A DNA stretch of 6,983 nucleotides from NCBI GenBank assembly GCA_029264225.1, contig JARICB010000218.1:1-6983 (forward strand), read 5' to 3'. Under the pieces are notes generated by a model. The model was not told where the DNA came from. It saw only the letters and a list, made by a program, of their open reading frames with translations, and did no database searches. Positions 1 to 5,985 of this stretch are shown here, in pieces. Source of the stretch: Nocardioides sp. (GTDB lineage Bacteria; Actinomycetota; Actinomycetes; Propionibacteriales; Nocardioidaceae). The position numbers and the translations under genes are program-made. Position 1 is the first letter of the stretch. Every line of letters begins with the position of its first letter.

Positions 1-1
1 C

Positions 2-508
2 TACCGTACGGATAACGTCGAGTTGGGTAGCCGGCAGAAACGACTGGGTGGAGTCGGCCAACAGGGCACCGCCGGCGATGCGCCCCGACAAGGTGGGTTC
101 ACGGCTGCGCAGGGCCGATCGGTCCAACTCTTCGACGCGCACACCACCCGCCTCGAGCAAGGTGCAGGCGCGGCGTACCTCTGCCAGGTCGTCGTGGTCG
201 GCGGCCACCAGCAGAGTGCCAACCCTGCGGAGGTCGACCCCTTGCCCTGCACGCTTCTCGAGCGCAGCGGCATAGGCGGGCCAGCGCTCGAGCGAATCCA
301 CGCCCAGACGCAGCAGTGCCTCCTCGCCGAACCAGGCCTCGCCCCCGGGAGCCAGCATCCCTGCGGCGGCGTACGTCGCCCCCGAAGCCGGTGCCGGATC
401 AAACAGGCGCACCTCGTGCCCAGACCTGACCAGCTCGTCGGCGCACGCCAGCCCGACGATGCCGCCACCGATGACGATCACCCGGAGCCCGGGCGCTGCC
501 GTGCTCAC
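2..508 (-). CDS. thiO: Glycine oxidase ThiO, N-terminal part (runs off left edge)
   Basis: FAD-dependent amine oxidase of the DAO family. By family knowledge, ThiO oxidises glycine to the imine (dehydroglycine) used to build the thiazole ring of thiamin in the cytoplasm. The reading frame is open from a GTG at 508 to the window edge, giving 169 codons of a protein usually about 350-400 residues long. The N-terminus shows the Rossmann FAD fingerprint VIVIGGGIVGLACADEL (about residues 10-26), with the acidic end of beta-2 in VRLFD. The GATYAAAGMLAP segment is the typical ThiO/DAO AAAGML motif, followed by GVDLRRVGTLLVA. The GTG overlaps the thiE stop in the four bases GTGA, so translation is probably coupled to thiE and ThiO falls under the same TPP riboswitch. 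A general D-amino-acid oxidase is the alternative, but the position next to thiE favours ThiO. Confidence 0.9.
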   Translation of the reverse strand, partial: MSTAAPGLRVIVIGGGIVGLACADELVRSGHEVRLFDPAPASGATYAAAGMLAPGGEAWFGEEALLRLGVDSLERWPAYAAALEKRAGQGVDLRRVGTLLVAADHDDLAEVRRACTLLEAGGVRVEELDRSALRSREPTLSGRIAGGALLADSTQSFLPATQLDVIRTV

Positions 509-1134
509 GAAGCGTGCACGAGCTCGGCAATCTCCCGGGCAGCGCGAGGTGGATCGCAGTGCTGCCAGACGGCCGCGACGACGGCGACGCCGTGCACCCC
601 GCTCGCCATTACGGCAGGGACGCGATCGACGGTGATCCCACCGATCGCGATGGTCGCGATCACGCGTGCTGTCGCGGCGAGCACGTCGAGCCCGATCGGA
701 TCGGGTAGCCCTCCCTTGGTGGTGGTGGCATGCACCGGGCCCACCCCGGCATAGTCGGCGCCCTCATCGCGAACCCGGGCCGCGTGCTCGGGCGTGCGGC
801 AGGTGGCGCCCACCAGAAACGTCGCGGGAACGATCCGCCTCGCCTCTGCCACCGTCAGGTCGCCCTGCCCCAGGTGGACGCCATCCGCACCGGCAACGAG
901 CGCCACATCGACACGGTCATTGACTATCACCCGAGTACCTCGGGGTCGCAGCAAAGCGACCAGCTCACGGGTCCAAGCCACGACGTCGCTATCAGTGGCC
1001 CGCTTGGCGCGGACCTGGATCGCGTCGACCGCGTGAACCGCATCCGCGGGGCCGGTGACGACCGCGAGCACCCGCCTCAGAGCGGCCTCATCGAGGATCT
1101 GGAAATCAGTGATCAGGTGAAAACGTGGCAACAC
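505..1134 (-). CDS. thiE: Thiamin-phosphate synthase ThiE
   Basis: Couples HMP pyrophosphate with thiazole phosphate to make thiamin phosphate (cytoplasmic TIM barrel). The length of 209 residues is normal for the family. Visible family motifs, in order: IQVRAK (39-44; usual form QLREK), NDRVDVALVAGADGVHLGQGD (72-92, diphosphate/Mg site region), VGATCRT (108-114, where GxS is more usual), GPVHATTTK (132-140, with the conserved Lys140), AIGGI (163-167) and GVAVV (182-186). The start is GTG at 1134, because AGGAAGTGAG at 1150-1141 provides a Shine-Dalgarno; a TTG one codon later is the alternative. The gene lies directly behind a TPP aptamer and overlaps thiO by four bases, so it is the first gene of a TPP-repressed thiamin operon. 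Confidence 0.97.
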   Translation of the reverse strand: MLPRFHLITDFQILDEAALRRVLAVVTGPADAVHAVDAIQVRAKRATDSDVVAWTRELVALLRPRGTRVIVNDRVDVALVAGADGVHLGQGDLTVAEARRIVPATFLVGATCRTPEHAARVRDEGADYAGVGPVHATTTKGGLPDPIGLDVLAATARVIATIAIGGITVDRVPAVMASGVHGVAVVAAVWQHCDPPRAAREIAELVHAS

Positions 1135-1142
1135 GTCGATCT

Positions 1143-1231
1143 CACTTCCTTCGCCGGCATGATCCGGAGCAGGTTCGACGGTCGGGGCTGCTTCAGCCCC
1201 TTCTCAGCCCGATGCATCGGGCTCCCGTGTG
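1143..1231 (-). ncRNA. TPP riboswitch (THI element) in the thiE leader
   Basis: The minus-strand leader matches the THI-element consensus piece by piece. P3 is GCCCGA (1222-1217) and TCGGGC (1212-1207) around a TGCA loop. The invariant CTGAGA is at 1207-1202. An optional P3a is a perfect 7-bp hairpin, GGGGCTG (1200-1194) and CAGCCCC (1190-1184). GAACCTG is at 1176-1170, and P5 is CCGG-ATCATG-CCGG (1167-1154), followed by CG and AAGGAAGTG. A short P1 can form between CAC (1231-1229) and GTG (1145-1143). The 3' strand of the aptamer contains the thiE Shine-Dalgarno (AGGAAG, 1150-1145), and no separate terminator or antiterminator fits before the GTG at 1134. TPP binding therefore most likely blocks ribosome access directly. 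Confidence 0.95.
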
Positions 1232-1233
1232 GT

Positions 1234-1273
1234 TGCGGCGACACTAGCACCGCTCTGCACCGACCCGCTCCAA
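1234..1273 (-). promoter_or_regulatory. Putative promoter of the thiE-thiO operon
   Basis: A TANNNT-type -10 element, TAGTGT, lies at 1246-1241. It would start transcription near A1234, three bases ahead of the aptamer. The only TTG-type upstream hexamer, TTGGAG at 1273-1268, is 21 bp away, which is longer than usual, so the -35 is uncertain. The position supports a leader of about 100 nt made almost entirely of the riboswitch. Confidence 0.35.
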
Positions 1274-1300
1274 CGTTCACCGCAGTCCGGCCGGGGCGAA

Positions 1301-1328
1301 GTGACGGCGCGGTGCGAAGCCGTACGAT
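1301..1328 (+). promoter_or_regulatory. Putative promoter of the DUF6153-DUF305 genes
   Basis: GTGACG (1301-1306, near TTGACA) and TACGAT (1323-1328, near TATAAT) are separated by 16 bp. The -10 abuts the first possible GTG (1329). A start 6-7 bases downstream would fall on the in-frame GTG at 1335, suggesting a leaderless transcript. No Shine-Dalgarno is visible for either GTG. No CsoR-like dyad is seen here, unlike at copA. Assigned from spacing and hexamer likeness only. Confidence 0.35.
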
Positions 1329-1751
1329 GTGATCGTGGTCGGCCCGAGAACCTCTGGACGCACCCGAGGAGCAGTCGCTTCTCGGGGTCTTGGTCTCGTC
1401 TGGGCAGTGTTGCTGATCCTGGGCATCCTGGGGATGCACGCGCTTGCACAGCATTGCGCGGTCCCTGCCAGTGGATCCGCCGTTGCTGCCATGACAGTCG
1501 AGTCGCAGGTCGACTCCGGCGTGCACGGAGCTGAGCACGGCGACGATCAGTCGGCCGGACCAGCACTAGCTCTGTGCGCGGTCATGCTGCTGGCCGCGGG
1601 AGCGGCACTGGTGCTGCTCCTGCGCCCACGAAGGGGTTGGCTCCGCGGCTGGTCGCTCAGACGTGAGCCGCTGCGCCGGGTCAGGGATGCATTCGCCCCG
1701 TTGGGCACCGGGCCGCCGTACGTCGTGGCTTTCGCTGTCATCAGGTGCTGA
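1329..1751 (+). CDS. DUF6153 family small membrane protein
   Basis: A 140-residue protein of unknown function. It has two predicted membrane helices, about 21-40 (ending LGILGMHALA) and 77-98 (ALALCAVMLLAAGAALVLLL). An outer loop carries possible metal ligands His42, Cys43, His66 and His70. An Arg-rich stretch (99-119) and a PYVVAFAVIRC C-terminus follow. The GMHALA sequence after the first helix and the short overall plan match actinobacterial DUF6153 proteins as I recall them. The start is uncertain: GTG at 1329 or GTG at 1335, neither with a Shine-Dalgarno, and the 1335 start would suit a leaderless mRNA. It precedes a DUF305 lipoprotein and copA on the same strand, so a part in copper handling is inferred from context only. 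Confidence 0.78.
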   Translation: MIVVGPRTSGRTRGAVASRGLGLVWAVLLILGILGMHALAQHCAVPASGSAVAAMTVESQVDSGVHGAEHGDDQSAGPALALCAVMLLAAGAALVLLLRPRRGWLRGWSLRREPLRRVRDAFAPLGTGPPYVVAFAVIRC

Positions 1752-1753
1752 GA

Positions 1754-1787
1754 GGGGCTGGCGCGCTCCACCGACGCGCTTCGCCCC
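1754..1787 (+). other. Intergenic hairpin between DUF6153 and DUF305 genes
   Basis: An inverted repeat pairs GGGGC (1754-1758) with GCCCC (1783-1787) and GCGCG (1761-1765) with CGCGC (1775-1779). The internal loop is TG/TTC and the apical loop has 9 nt. It starts two bases after the DUF6153 stop and ends 40 bases before the next ATG. No T-tract follows, so it is more likely an mRNA stability or attenuation hairpin than a full intrinsic terminator. Confidence 0.35.
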
Positions 1788-1827
1788 GACCCCAACACAC
1801 CCACGATGACATTCGACGGAGACCACT

Positions 1828-2457
1828 ATGCGTATTACCCCTGCCCTTGCTGCCCTGACCCTGACCCTGGCCTTGGGCCTGGCCGGCTGCTCGGACGACG
1901 ACACCGTTGACTCGGCCATGCGCGACGGCACCCACATGCCTGACGACAGCGCTTCAACCGATCACAACAACACCGACGTCGCGTTCGCGACGGAGATGAT
2001 CCAGCACCACGCCCAGGCGCTCCAGATGGTCGACATGACCGTCGGCCGTGACCTCGACCCGAAGTTCGAGGAGTTGACCGTCGCGATCCGCGACGCCCAA
2101 GCACCCGAGATCGAGGCCATGTCCGACTGGCTCCAGGACTGGAACGAGAAGGTACCTTCCACCGTCCGCGATCACGTCAACTCCCACGGCACCCACGACA
2201 TGGAGGGAATGGACGACACCGGCATGGGGATGCCGGGGATGATGAGCCAGGACGACATGGATCAACTGGCGGACGCGTCTGACGCGAGCTTCGAAGACAT
2301 GTGGCTCTCGATGATGATCGAGCACCACGAAGGGGCCATCGAGATGGCTGAACTGGAGCAGACCGAAGGCGAGTATGCGCCAGCGGTGGAGTTGGCCAAA
2401 GACATCGTGGCCTCCCAGTCGGTGGAGATCGACACGATGCGGGCGCTTCTCTCCTAG
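1828..2457 (+). CDS. DUF305 family His/Met-rich lipoprotein
   Basis: A 209-residue exported lipoprotein. Its signal peptide ends in lipobox LAGC (18-21), so Cys21 would be lipid-modified and the protein anchored on the outer face of the membrane. The DUF305 domain has a ferritin-like helical plan with two matching HH helices: [11 protein letters not shown] (57-67) and [14 protein letters not shown] (162-175). Between them lies a Met/His/Asp-rich linker (about 120-146; HGTHDMEGM and MGMPGMM). His and Met are typical copper ligands, and DUF305 genes often sit beside copper genes, so extracytoplasmic copper binding is likely but not proven. The start is set by GGAG at 1818-1821, six bases before the ATG. 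It follows the DUF6153 gene by 76 bp and is followed by copA, which has its own promoter. Confidence 0.93.
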   Translation: MRITPALAALTLTLALGLAGCSDDDTVDSAMRDGTHMPDDSASTDHNNTDVAFATEMIQHHAQALQMVDMTVGRDLDPKFEELTVAIRDAQAPEIEAMSDWLQDWNEKVPSTVRDHVNSHGTHDMEGMDDTGMGMPGMMSQDDMDQLADASDASFEDMWLSMMIEHHEGAIEMAELEQTEGEYAPAVELAKDIVASQSVEIDTMRALLS

Positions 2458-2467
2458 TCCCCCGATA

Positions 2468-2490
2468 CCGAGAACTCGGCCTTCTCTTAT
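2468..2490 (+). terminator. Possible weak terminator after the DUF305 gene
   Basis: A 12-bp perfect palindrome, CCGAGAACTCGG (2468-2479), is followed by a pyrimidine-rich stretch, CCTTCTCTTATT, beginning at 2480. It sits 11 bases after the DUF305 stop and just before the copA promoter. The stem is short (four pairs with a GAAC loop), so termination would be weak. It could instead be a protein-binding palindrome. Confidence 0.3.
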
Positions 2491-2526
2491 TGTCGAGCCA
2501 TACCCCAGGGGGGTATCTTGTGTCTA
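2490..2526 (+). promoter_or_regulatory. copA promoter, probably leaderless
   Basis: TTGTCG (2490-2495) and TATCTT (2514-2519) are 18 bp apart, each matching four of six consensus bases. Counting six bases past the -10 places the start on A2526, the first base of the copA ATG. No Shine-Dalgarno lies at normal spacing before that ATG; the G-run at 2508-2513 is 12 bases away and belongs to the operator. A leaderless mRNA, common in actinomycetes, is the simplest reading. Confidence 0.55.
2500..2516 (+). promoter_or_regulatory. CsoR-type copper operator
   Basis: The perfect inverted repeat ATACCCC-AGG-GGGGTAT has 7-bp arms and a 3-bp centre. This TACCC...GGGTA dyad is the known form of operators for the Cu(I)-sensing repressor CsoR. 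It lies between the -35 and -10 hexamers of copA and covers the first three bases of the -10, so a bound repressor would block polymerase. It is not centred in the spacer as a CueR (MerR-family) activator site would be. No csoR gene lies in the window, so the regulator would be encoded elsewhere. Confidence 0.8.
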
Positions 2527-4670
2527 TGAGCAACCAGCATTCCGAGCCAGCAGTAAGTGAGCAGGAGTACACCTGCCCGATGCATCCCGAGATCCGTCAG
2601 ATCGGGCCGGGCTCGTGCCCGATCTGCGGGATGGGCCTCGAACCAGTCACCGTCAGCGCCGACACCGGTCCCAGTGCGGAGTTGGCTGACATGTCCCGCC
2701 GGTTCTGGGTCGGCCTGGTCCTTGCCCTGCCGGTGTTCCTACTGGAGATGGGCGGGCACCTGTTCCCGTCGCTGCACCACGCCATCTCCCCGCAAGCATC
2801 GACCTGGATCCAGTTCGCCCTCGCGACCCCGGTGGTGCTGTGGGCAGGCTGGCCGTTCTTCGTCCGCGGCGCGGCCTCGGTGCGGACGATGAACCTGAAC
2901 ATGTTCACGCTGATCGCGATGGGTACTGGCGTCGCCTGGCTCTTCAGCGTCATCGCCACCCTCTGGCCGGGGGCCTTCCCCGACTCCTTCCGTGGGATGG
3001 ACGGCACGGTCGATGTCTACTTCGAGTCAGCCGCCGTCATCACCGTCCTTGTGCTCCTGGGCCAGGTGTTGGAACTGCGTGCCCGCGAGCAGACCTCGGG
3101 GGCCATCAAGGCGTTGCTGGACCTGACGCCGAAGACTGCTGTTCTGATCTCCGAAGACGGCACCGAGGAGGAGGTCGCGCTCGACGGCGTGCAGGTGGGA
3201 GACCGGTTGCGGGTCCGGCCGGGCGAGAAGGTGCCGGTCGACGGTGTGGTGGTGGAGGGTCGCTCCTCGCTCGACGAGTCGCTGGTGACGGGTGAGTCGA
3301 TGCCGGTCACCAAGTCGGTCGACGAGAAGCTGATCGCAGGCACCATCAACCAGACCGGATCCTTGGTGATGCGTGCCGAGGGTGTCGGTAGCGACACGAT
3401 GCTGTCGCGGATCGTGACGATGGTCGCGCAGGCGCAACGCTCGCGGGCTCCGATCCAGCAGTTGGCCGACCGCGTCGCAGCCTGGTTCGTCCCGGCCGTG
3501 ATCGTGACGGCGCTGGTCGCGTTCGCCGTGTGGGCTCTGGTGGGGCCCGAACCCAAGCTGGCCCACGGCCTGATCGTGGCCGTCGCCGTCCTGATCATCG
3601 CCTGTCCATGTGCCCTGGGTCTGGCCACGCCGATGTCGATCATGGTCGGCGTCGGTGCCGGCGCCCGTTCCGGTGTGCTGATCAAGAACGCCGAGGCGCT
3701 GGAGACGATGGAGAAGGTCGACATCCTTGTCGTCGACAAGACCGGCACCCTGACCGAGGGGAAGCCGTCACTTACCCACATCGAGCCTGCTTCCGGGTTC
3801 GCGGCCGACGAGATCCTGCGGCTGGCCGCCGGGGTGGAACGGGCCTCTGAGCACCCGCTGGCCCTGGCCATCGTTGCCGCGGCCGAGGAGAAGGGTCTGG
3901 TCCTACCAGCCGTCACGGACTTCGACTCCCCCGTCGGGCGGGGTGTGGTCGGGGTGGTCGATGAGCGTCGCATCTACGTCGGCAGCGCCGGCTACCTCCA
4001 AGACCAGGGCCTGGACACCGGACCACTGGCCAGCCCCGCCGATGAGCTCCGCAAGGACGGTGCCACCGCGATCTTCATCGGCATCGACGCCAAGGTCGCC
4101 GGGATCCTCGCCATTGCTGATGCGGTCAAGGAAACCACCCCGGCTGCACTCGAAGCCTTGCGGGCCGAGGGCATCGAGGTGGTGATGCTGACGGGCGACA
4201 ACCGCACCACTGCGAAGGCCGTCGCCGCACGACTCGGCATCGAACGGGTGGAGGCCGAGGTGCTGCCTGATCACAAGAGCGACATCGTCAACCAGCTCCG
4301 TAACGAAGGGCGGATCGTGGCCATGGCCGGGGACGGCGTCAACGACGCCCCCGCCCTCGCCGCCGCACATGTCGGCCTTGCGATGGGTTCGGGCACCGAC
4401 GTCGCCATGGAAAGCGCAGGAGTGACCCTCCTCAACGGCGACCTCACCGGCATCGTCAAGACCCGCGAACTGTCGCACGCGACGATGAACAACATCCGGC
4501 AGAACCTGTTCTTCGCCTTCATCTACAACACTGCGGGCATCCCCATCGCCGCCGGAGTCCTCTACCCGTTCTTCGGCATCCTGCTCTCCCCGATCATCGC
4601 CGCCGCTGCCATGTCCTTGTCATCGGTCAGCGTCATCGTCAACGCACTGCGACTCCGCACCCAGACCTGA
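2526..4670 (+). CDS. copA: Copper-exporting P-type ATPase CopA (P1B-1)
   Basis: A Cu(I)-translocating ATPase of the inner membrane, 714 residues. Domains in order: an N-terminal heavy-metal-binding domain (15-40, YTCPMHP...[12 protein letters not shown], with Cys17, His20, Cys31 and Cys34) in place of a CxxC HMA domain; membrane helices; actuator TGES (255-258); ion-path CPC (360-362); phosphorylated Asp404 in DKTGT; SEHP (His443-Pro444); TGDN (556-559); and GDGVNDAP (602-609). Subgroup signatures are exact for Cu(I): N660-X6-Y667-N668-X4-P673 and MSLSS (696-700). The ATG at 2526 is preferred over an upstream in-frame TTG (2490) because the extension would be encoded by the promoter and operator. 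cueP follows after 11 bp. Expression is probably induced by copper through the dyad at 2500-2516. A silver-transporting role is also possible, as for other P1B-1 pumps. Confidence 0.96.
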   Translation: MSNQHSEPAVSEQEYTCPMHPEIRQIGPGSCPICGMGLEPVTVSADTGPSAELADMSRRFWVGLVLALPVFLLEMGGHLFPSLHHAISPQASTWIQFALATPVVLWAGWPFFVRGAASVRTMNLNMFTLIAMGTGVAWLFSVIATLWPGAFPDSFRGMDGTVDVYFESAAVITVLVLLGQVLELRAREQTSGAIKALLDLTPKTAVLISEDGTEEEVALDGVQVGDRLRVRPGEKVPVDGVVVEGRSSLDESLVTGESMPVTKSVDEKLIAGTINQTGSLVMRAEGVGSDTMLSRIVTMVAQAQRSRAPIQQLADRVAAWFVPAVIVTALVAFAVWALVGPEPKLAHGLIVAVAVLIIACPCALGLATPMSIMVGVGAGARSGVLIKNAEALETMEKVDILVVDKTGTLTEGKPSLTHIEPASGFAADEILRLAAGVERASEHPLALAIVAAAEEKGLVLPAVTDFDSPVGRGVVGVVDERRIYVGSAGYLQDQGLDTGPLASPADELRKDGATAIFIGIDAKVAGILAIADAVKETTPAALEALRAEGIEVVMLTGDNRTTAKAVAARLGIERVEAEVLPDHKSDIVNQLRNEGRIVAMAGDGVNDAPALAAAHVGLAMGSGTDVAMESAGVTLLNGDLTGIVKTRELSHATMNNIRQNLFFAFIYNTAGIPIAAGVLYPFFGILLSPIIAAAAMSLSSVSVIVNALRLRTQT

Positions 4671-4681
4671 GGAATGACCAC

Positions 4682-5299
4682 ATGATCAAGATCAAGCTCG
4701 CCGCCCCCGTCATGACCGCCGCCGCACTCCTGCTCGTCCTCTCCGGCTGCGCAACAGACCCCGACCAGGGCGCCGCGACGACGCCCGGGGCCACCGCAGA
4801 GTCATCTGCGCCCGACAAACTGGCTCAGGTGATGGCCGACCACGACCTCGACGACATGCCCGCAGTGGAGCTCATCGACCACCTCGACCGTCTGGGCGGC
4901 AGCGATCGTCCTACCGAGCTGATGGCCTCGGTCCGACCCGGTGAGTTGGTGCTCACGGCCGATGACGAGGAGTCCACGCTGAGCATCCCCGAGGACCGGT
5001 TCTACCTCTCGCTGGCGCCCTACATCGAGTCGACCCATGAGTGTTTTCACCACTCCCTCACGACGTGTCAGGGTGAACTGGCTGCCCAGGACGTCGTGGT
5101 GGAGGTCCTAGACGACACCAACGACACCGTCCTGGTCGATGACACCCTCACCACGTTCGACAACGGCTTCGTGGGCCTCTGGCTCCCGCGCAACATCGAA
5201 GGGACGATCCGCGTCAGCTACGACGGCAAGTCTGGCGAGGTCGACTTCACGACCTACGACGACGCACCGACCTGCCTGACGACGCTACGCATGGCTTGA
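4682..5299 (+). CDS. cueP: CueP family copper-binding lipoprotein
   Basis: An extracytoplasmic copper-binding protein of 205 residues. The signal peptide ends in lipobox LSGC (20-23), so it should be anchored by Cys23. The C-terminal part carries hallmark CueP sequence: ECFHHSLTTCQGEL (120-133), TTFDNGFVGLWLPRNIEGT (157-175) and PTCLTTL (196-202). Cys121, Cys129 and Cys198 occur in the order and near the spacing of the three conserved cysteines of Salmonella CueP. That protein binds copper in the periplasm and is fed by CopA/GolT ATPases. GAGGA (4669-4673) overlaps the copA stop and is eight bases from the ATG, so the two genes are surely co-transcribed and possibly translationally coupled. 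The likely role is accepting or holding Cu(I) exported by CopA. The N-terminal third is a low-complexity Ala/Thr linker followed by a less conserved region. Confidence 0.95.
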   Translation: MIKIKLAAPVMTAAALLLVLSGCATDPDQGAATTPGATAESSAPDKLAQVMADHDLDDMPAVELIDHLDRLGGSDRPTELMASVRPGELVLTADDEESTLSIPEDRFYLSLAPYIESTHECFHHSLTTCQGELAAQDVVVEVLDDTNDTVLVDDTLTTFDNGFVGLWLPRNIEGTIRVSYDGKSGEVDFTTYDDAPTCLTTLRMA

Positions 5300-5300
5300 T

Positions 5301-5600
5301 CTACTCGTCGTCGTCGCTTCTGATCAGTCGCTGACGGCTGCTCAGCAGTTCAAACTCCGGCCTGGCGGCGACGAAGCGCTCGGCCGAGTCGAGGACCTGC
5401 GTCAACTGCTCCCGGTCTCCAGAGACGAGGGAGATCCCAACCGTGGCCCGTCGGTGCAGGTCCTGGTGGTCGACTTCCGCGGCCGACACGTCAAAACGTC
5501 GACGCAGGTCGGCCACCAGCGGACGGATGAGCGAACGCTTCGCCTTCAGCGAATGCACGTCATCCAGCAGCACGTCGAACTCCACCCAACCCACCCACAC
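5301..5600 (-). CDS. DUF503 family protein
   Basis: A 99-residue protein of unknown function. The sequence from the GTG reads M(V)WVGWVEFDVLL, then HSLKAKRSLIRPLVADLRRRF and ATVGISLVSGD, which is the usual DUF503 core of about 90 residues (a ferredoxin-like fold in the family). It ends in an acidic RSDDDE tail. The frame stays open upstream to 5729. I chose the GTG at 5600 because family members begin at this Trp-Val-Gly segment and the extension would overlap the neighbouring gene with low-complexity sequence. GATGAGG just ahead of the GTG is a poorly spaced Shine-Dalgarno. It lies 50 bp downstream of the small gene at 5651-5908 and is probably co-transcribed with it. Its stop is one base from the cueP stop on the opposite strand. 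Some DUF503 genes neighbour rbfA/infB, but that context is not seen here. Confidence 0.88.
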   Translation of the reverse strand: MWVGWVEFDVLLDDVHSLKAKRSLIRPLVADLRRRFDVSAAEVDHQDLHRRATVGISLVSGDREQLTQVLDSAERFVAARPEFELLSSRQRLIRSDDDE

Positions 5601-5650
5601 GACCTCATCATCGCCATTGCCGGGCGCGGTCTCAAGTGGGGTCTCTTGGC

Positions 5651-5908
5651 TCAGGAGTAGCGGTGGTTCTTGGCCGCGTGCCCGGCTTCGCGCGTGCAGG
5701 TGCGGCCGCTGATGGCTCGATGCCCGCACAGCTTCTCGACCTCGGCCTCTGGGTCGGAGACAGCCTTCTCGACCGGGGCCCTCTTCGCGGCCGACTTCTT
5801 CGCTGCGGGCTTGGCTCTGCTCGGGGTCGCGGTGGGCTTGGCCGCGCGCGCCTCGACGTCCTTGTAGTTGGCTTCACGCATCGCGCGCAAGGCGTCCATC
5901 TTGCTCAT
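5651..5908 (-). CDS. Small Lys/Ala-rich protein with Cys/His tail
   Basis: An 85-residue protein of unknown function. It has three parts: a short charged N-terminal segment (MSKMDALRAMREANYKD, 1-17), a Lys/Ala/Pro-rich linker (20-50) resembling nucleic-acid-binding or disordered tails, and a compact C-terminus. The C-terminus is CGHRAISGRTCTREAGHAAKNHRYS (from Cys61), with Cys61, His63, Cys71, His77 and His82 as possible zinc ligands. I recall similar CGH...CTREAGH...HRYS ends on small actinobacterial proteins, which argues that this is a real gene. The start is ATG at 5908, with a weak GAG six bases upstream; an internal ATG at 5899 is the alternative. The DUF503 gene follows after 50 bp on the same strand. 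Confidence 0.75.
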   Translation of the reverse strand: MSKMDALRAMREANYKDVEARAAKPTATPSRAKPAAKKSAAKRAPVEKAVSDPEAEVEKLCGHRAISGRTCTREAGHAAKNHRYS

Positions 5909-5985
5909 CGTCGGCTCACGGAGTGACTCTAGTGCCAGTCGAGTAGGGCCATCCGGGCCGGGTCAGGGCCCCGCAACCGAACCGA

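Noticed and set aside
1..468. Minus-strand frame at the left edge rich in Cys, Trp and Arg
   Set aside because: It is an out-of-frame shadow of thiO, whose true frame (open to the edge from GTG 508) has the FAD-binding motif.
1296..1319. Direct repeat GCGAAG at 1296-1301 and 1314-1319 around the DUF6153 promoter
   Set aside because: Six-base copies are expected by chance in this GC-rich region and match no known operator; too weak to call.
2500..2516. CueR (MerR-family) activator site
   Set aside because: The dyad centre (2508) is offset from the centre of the -35/-10 spacer and overlaps the -10, and the spacer is a normal 18 bp, which suits a repressor.
2490..2525. TTG-initiated N-terminal extension of CopA (12 extra residues)
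   Set aside because: It would be encoded by the -35, the CsoR-type dyad and the -10; the ATG at 2526 fits the conserved protein and the promoter.
3017..3973. Long open frame antisense to copA (318 codons)
   Set aside because: Ser/Thr/Arg-rich translation with no recognisable domain, lying wholly opposite a strongly conserved ATPase; a codon-bias shadow in high-GC DNA.
5601..5729. N-terminal extension of the DUF503 protein
   Set aside because: It overlaps the end of the gene at 5651-5908, is low-complexity, and lies outside the conserved family core.
5955..5971. GGGCC/GGCCC hairpin downstream of the SDR gene, a possible terminator
   Set aside because: Only five pairs and no T-tract on the minus strand; the 77-bp gap 5909-5985 shows no other clear signal apart from a weak TAGAGT hexamer.
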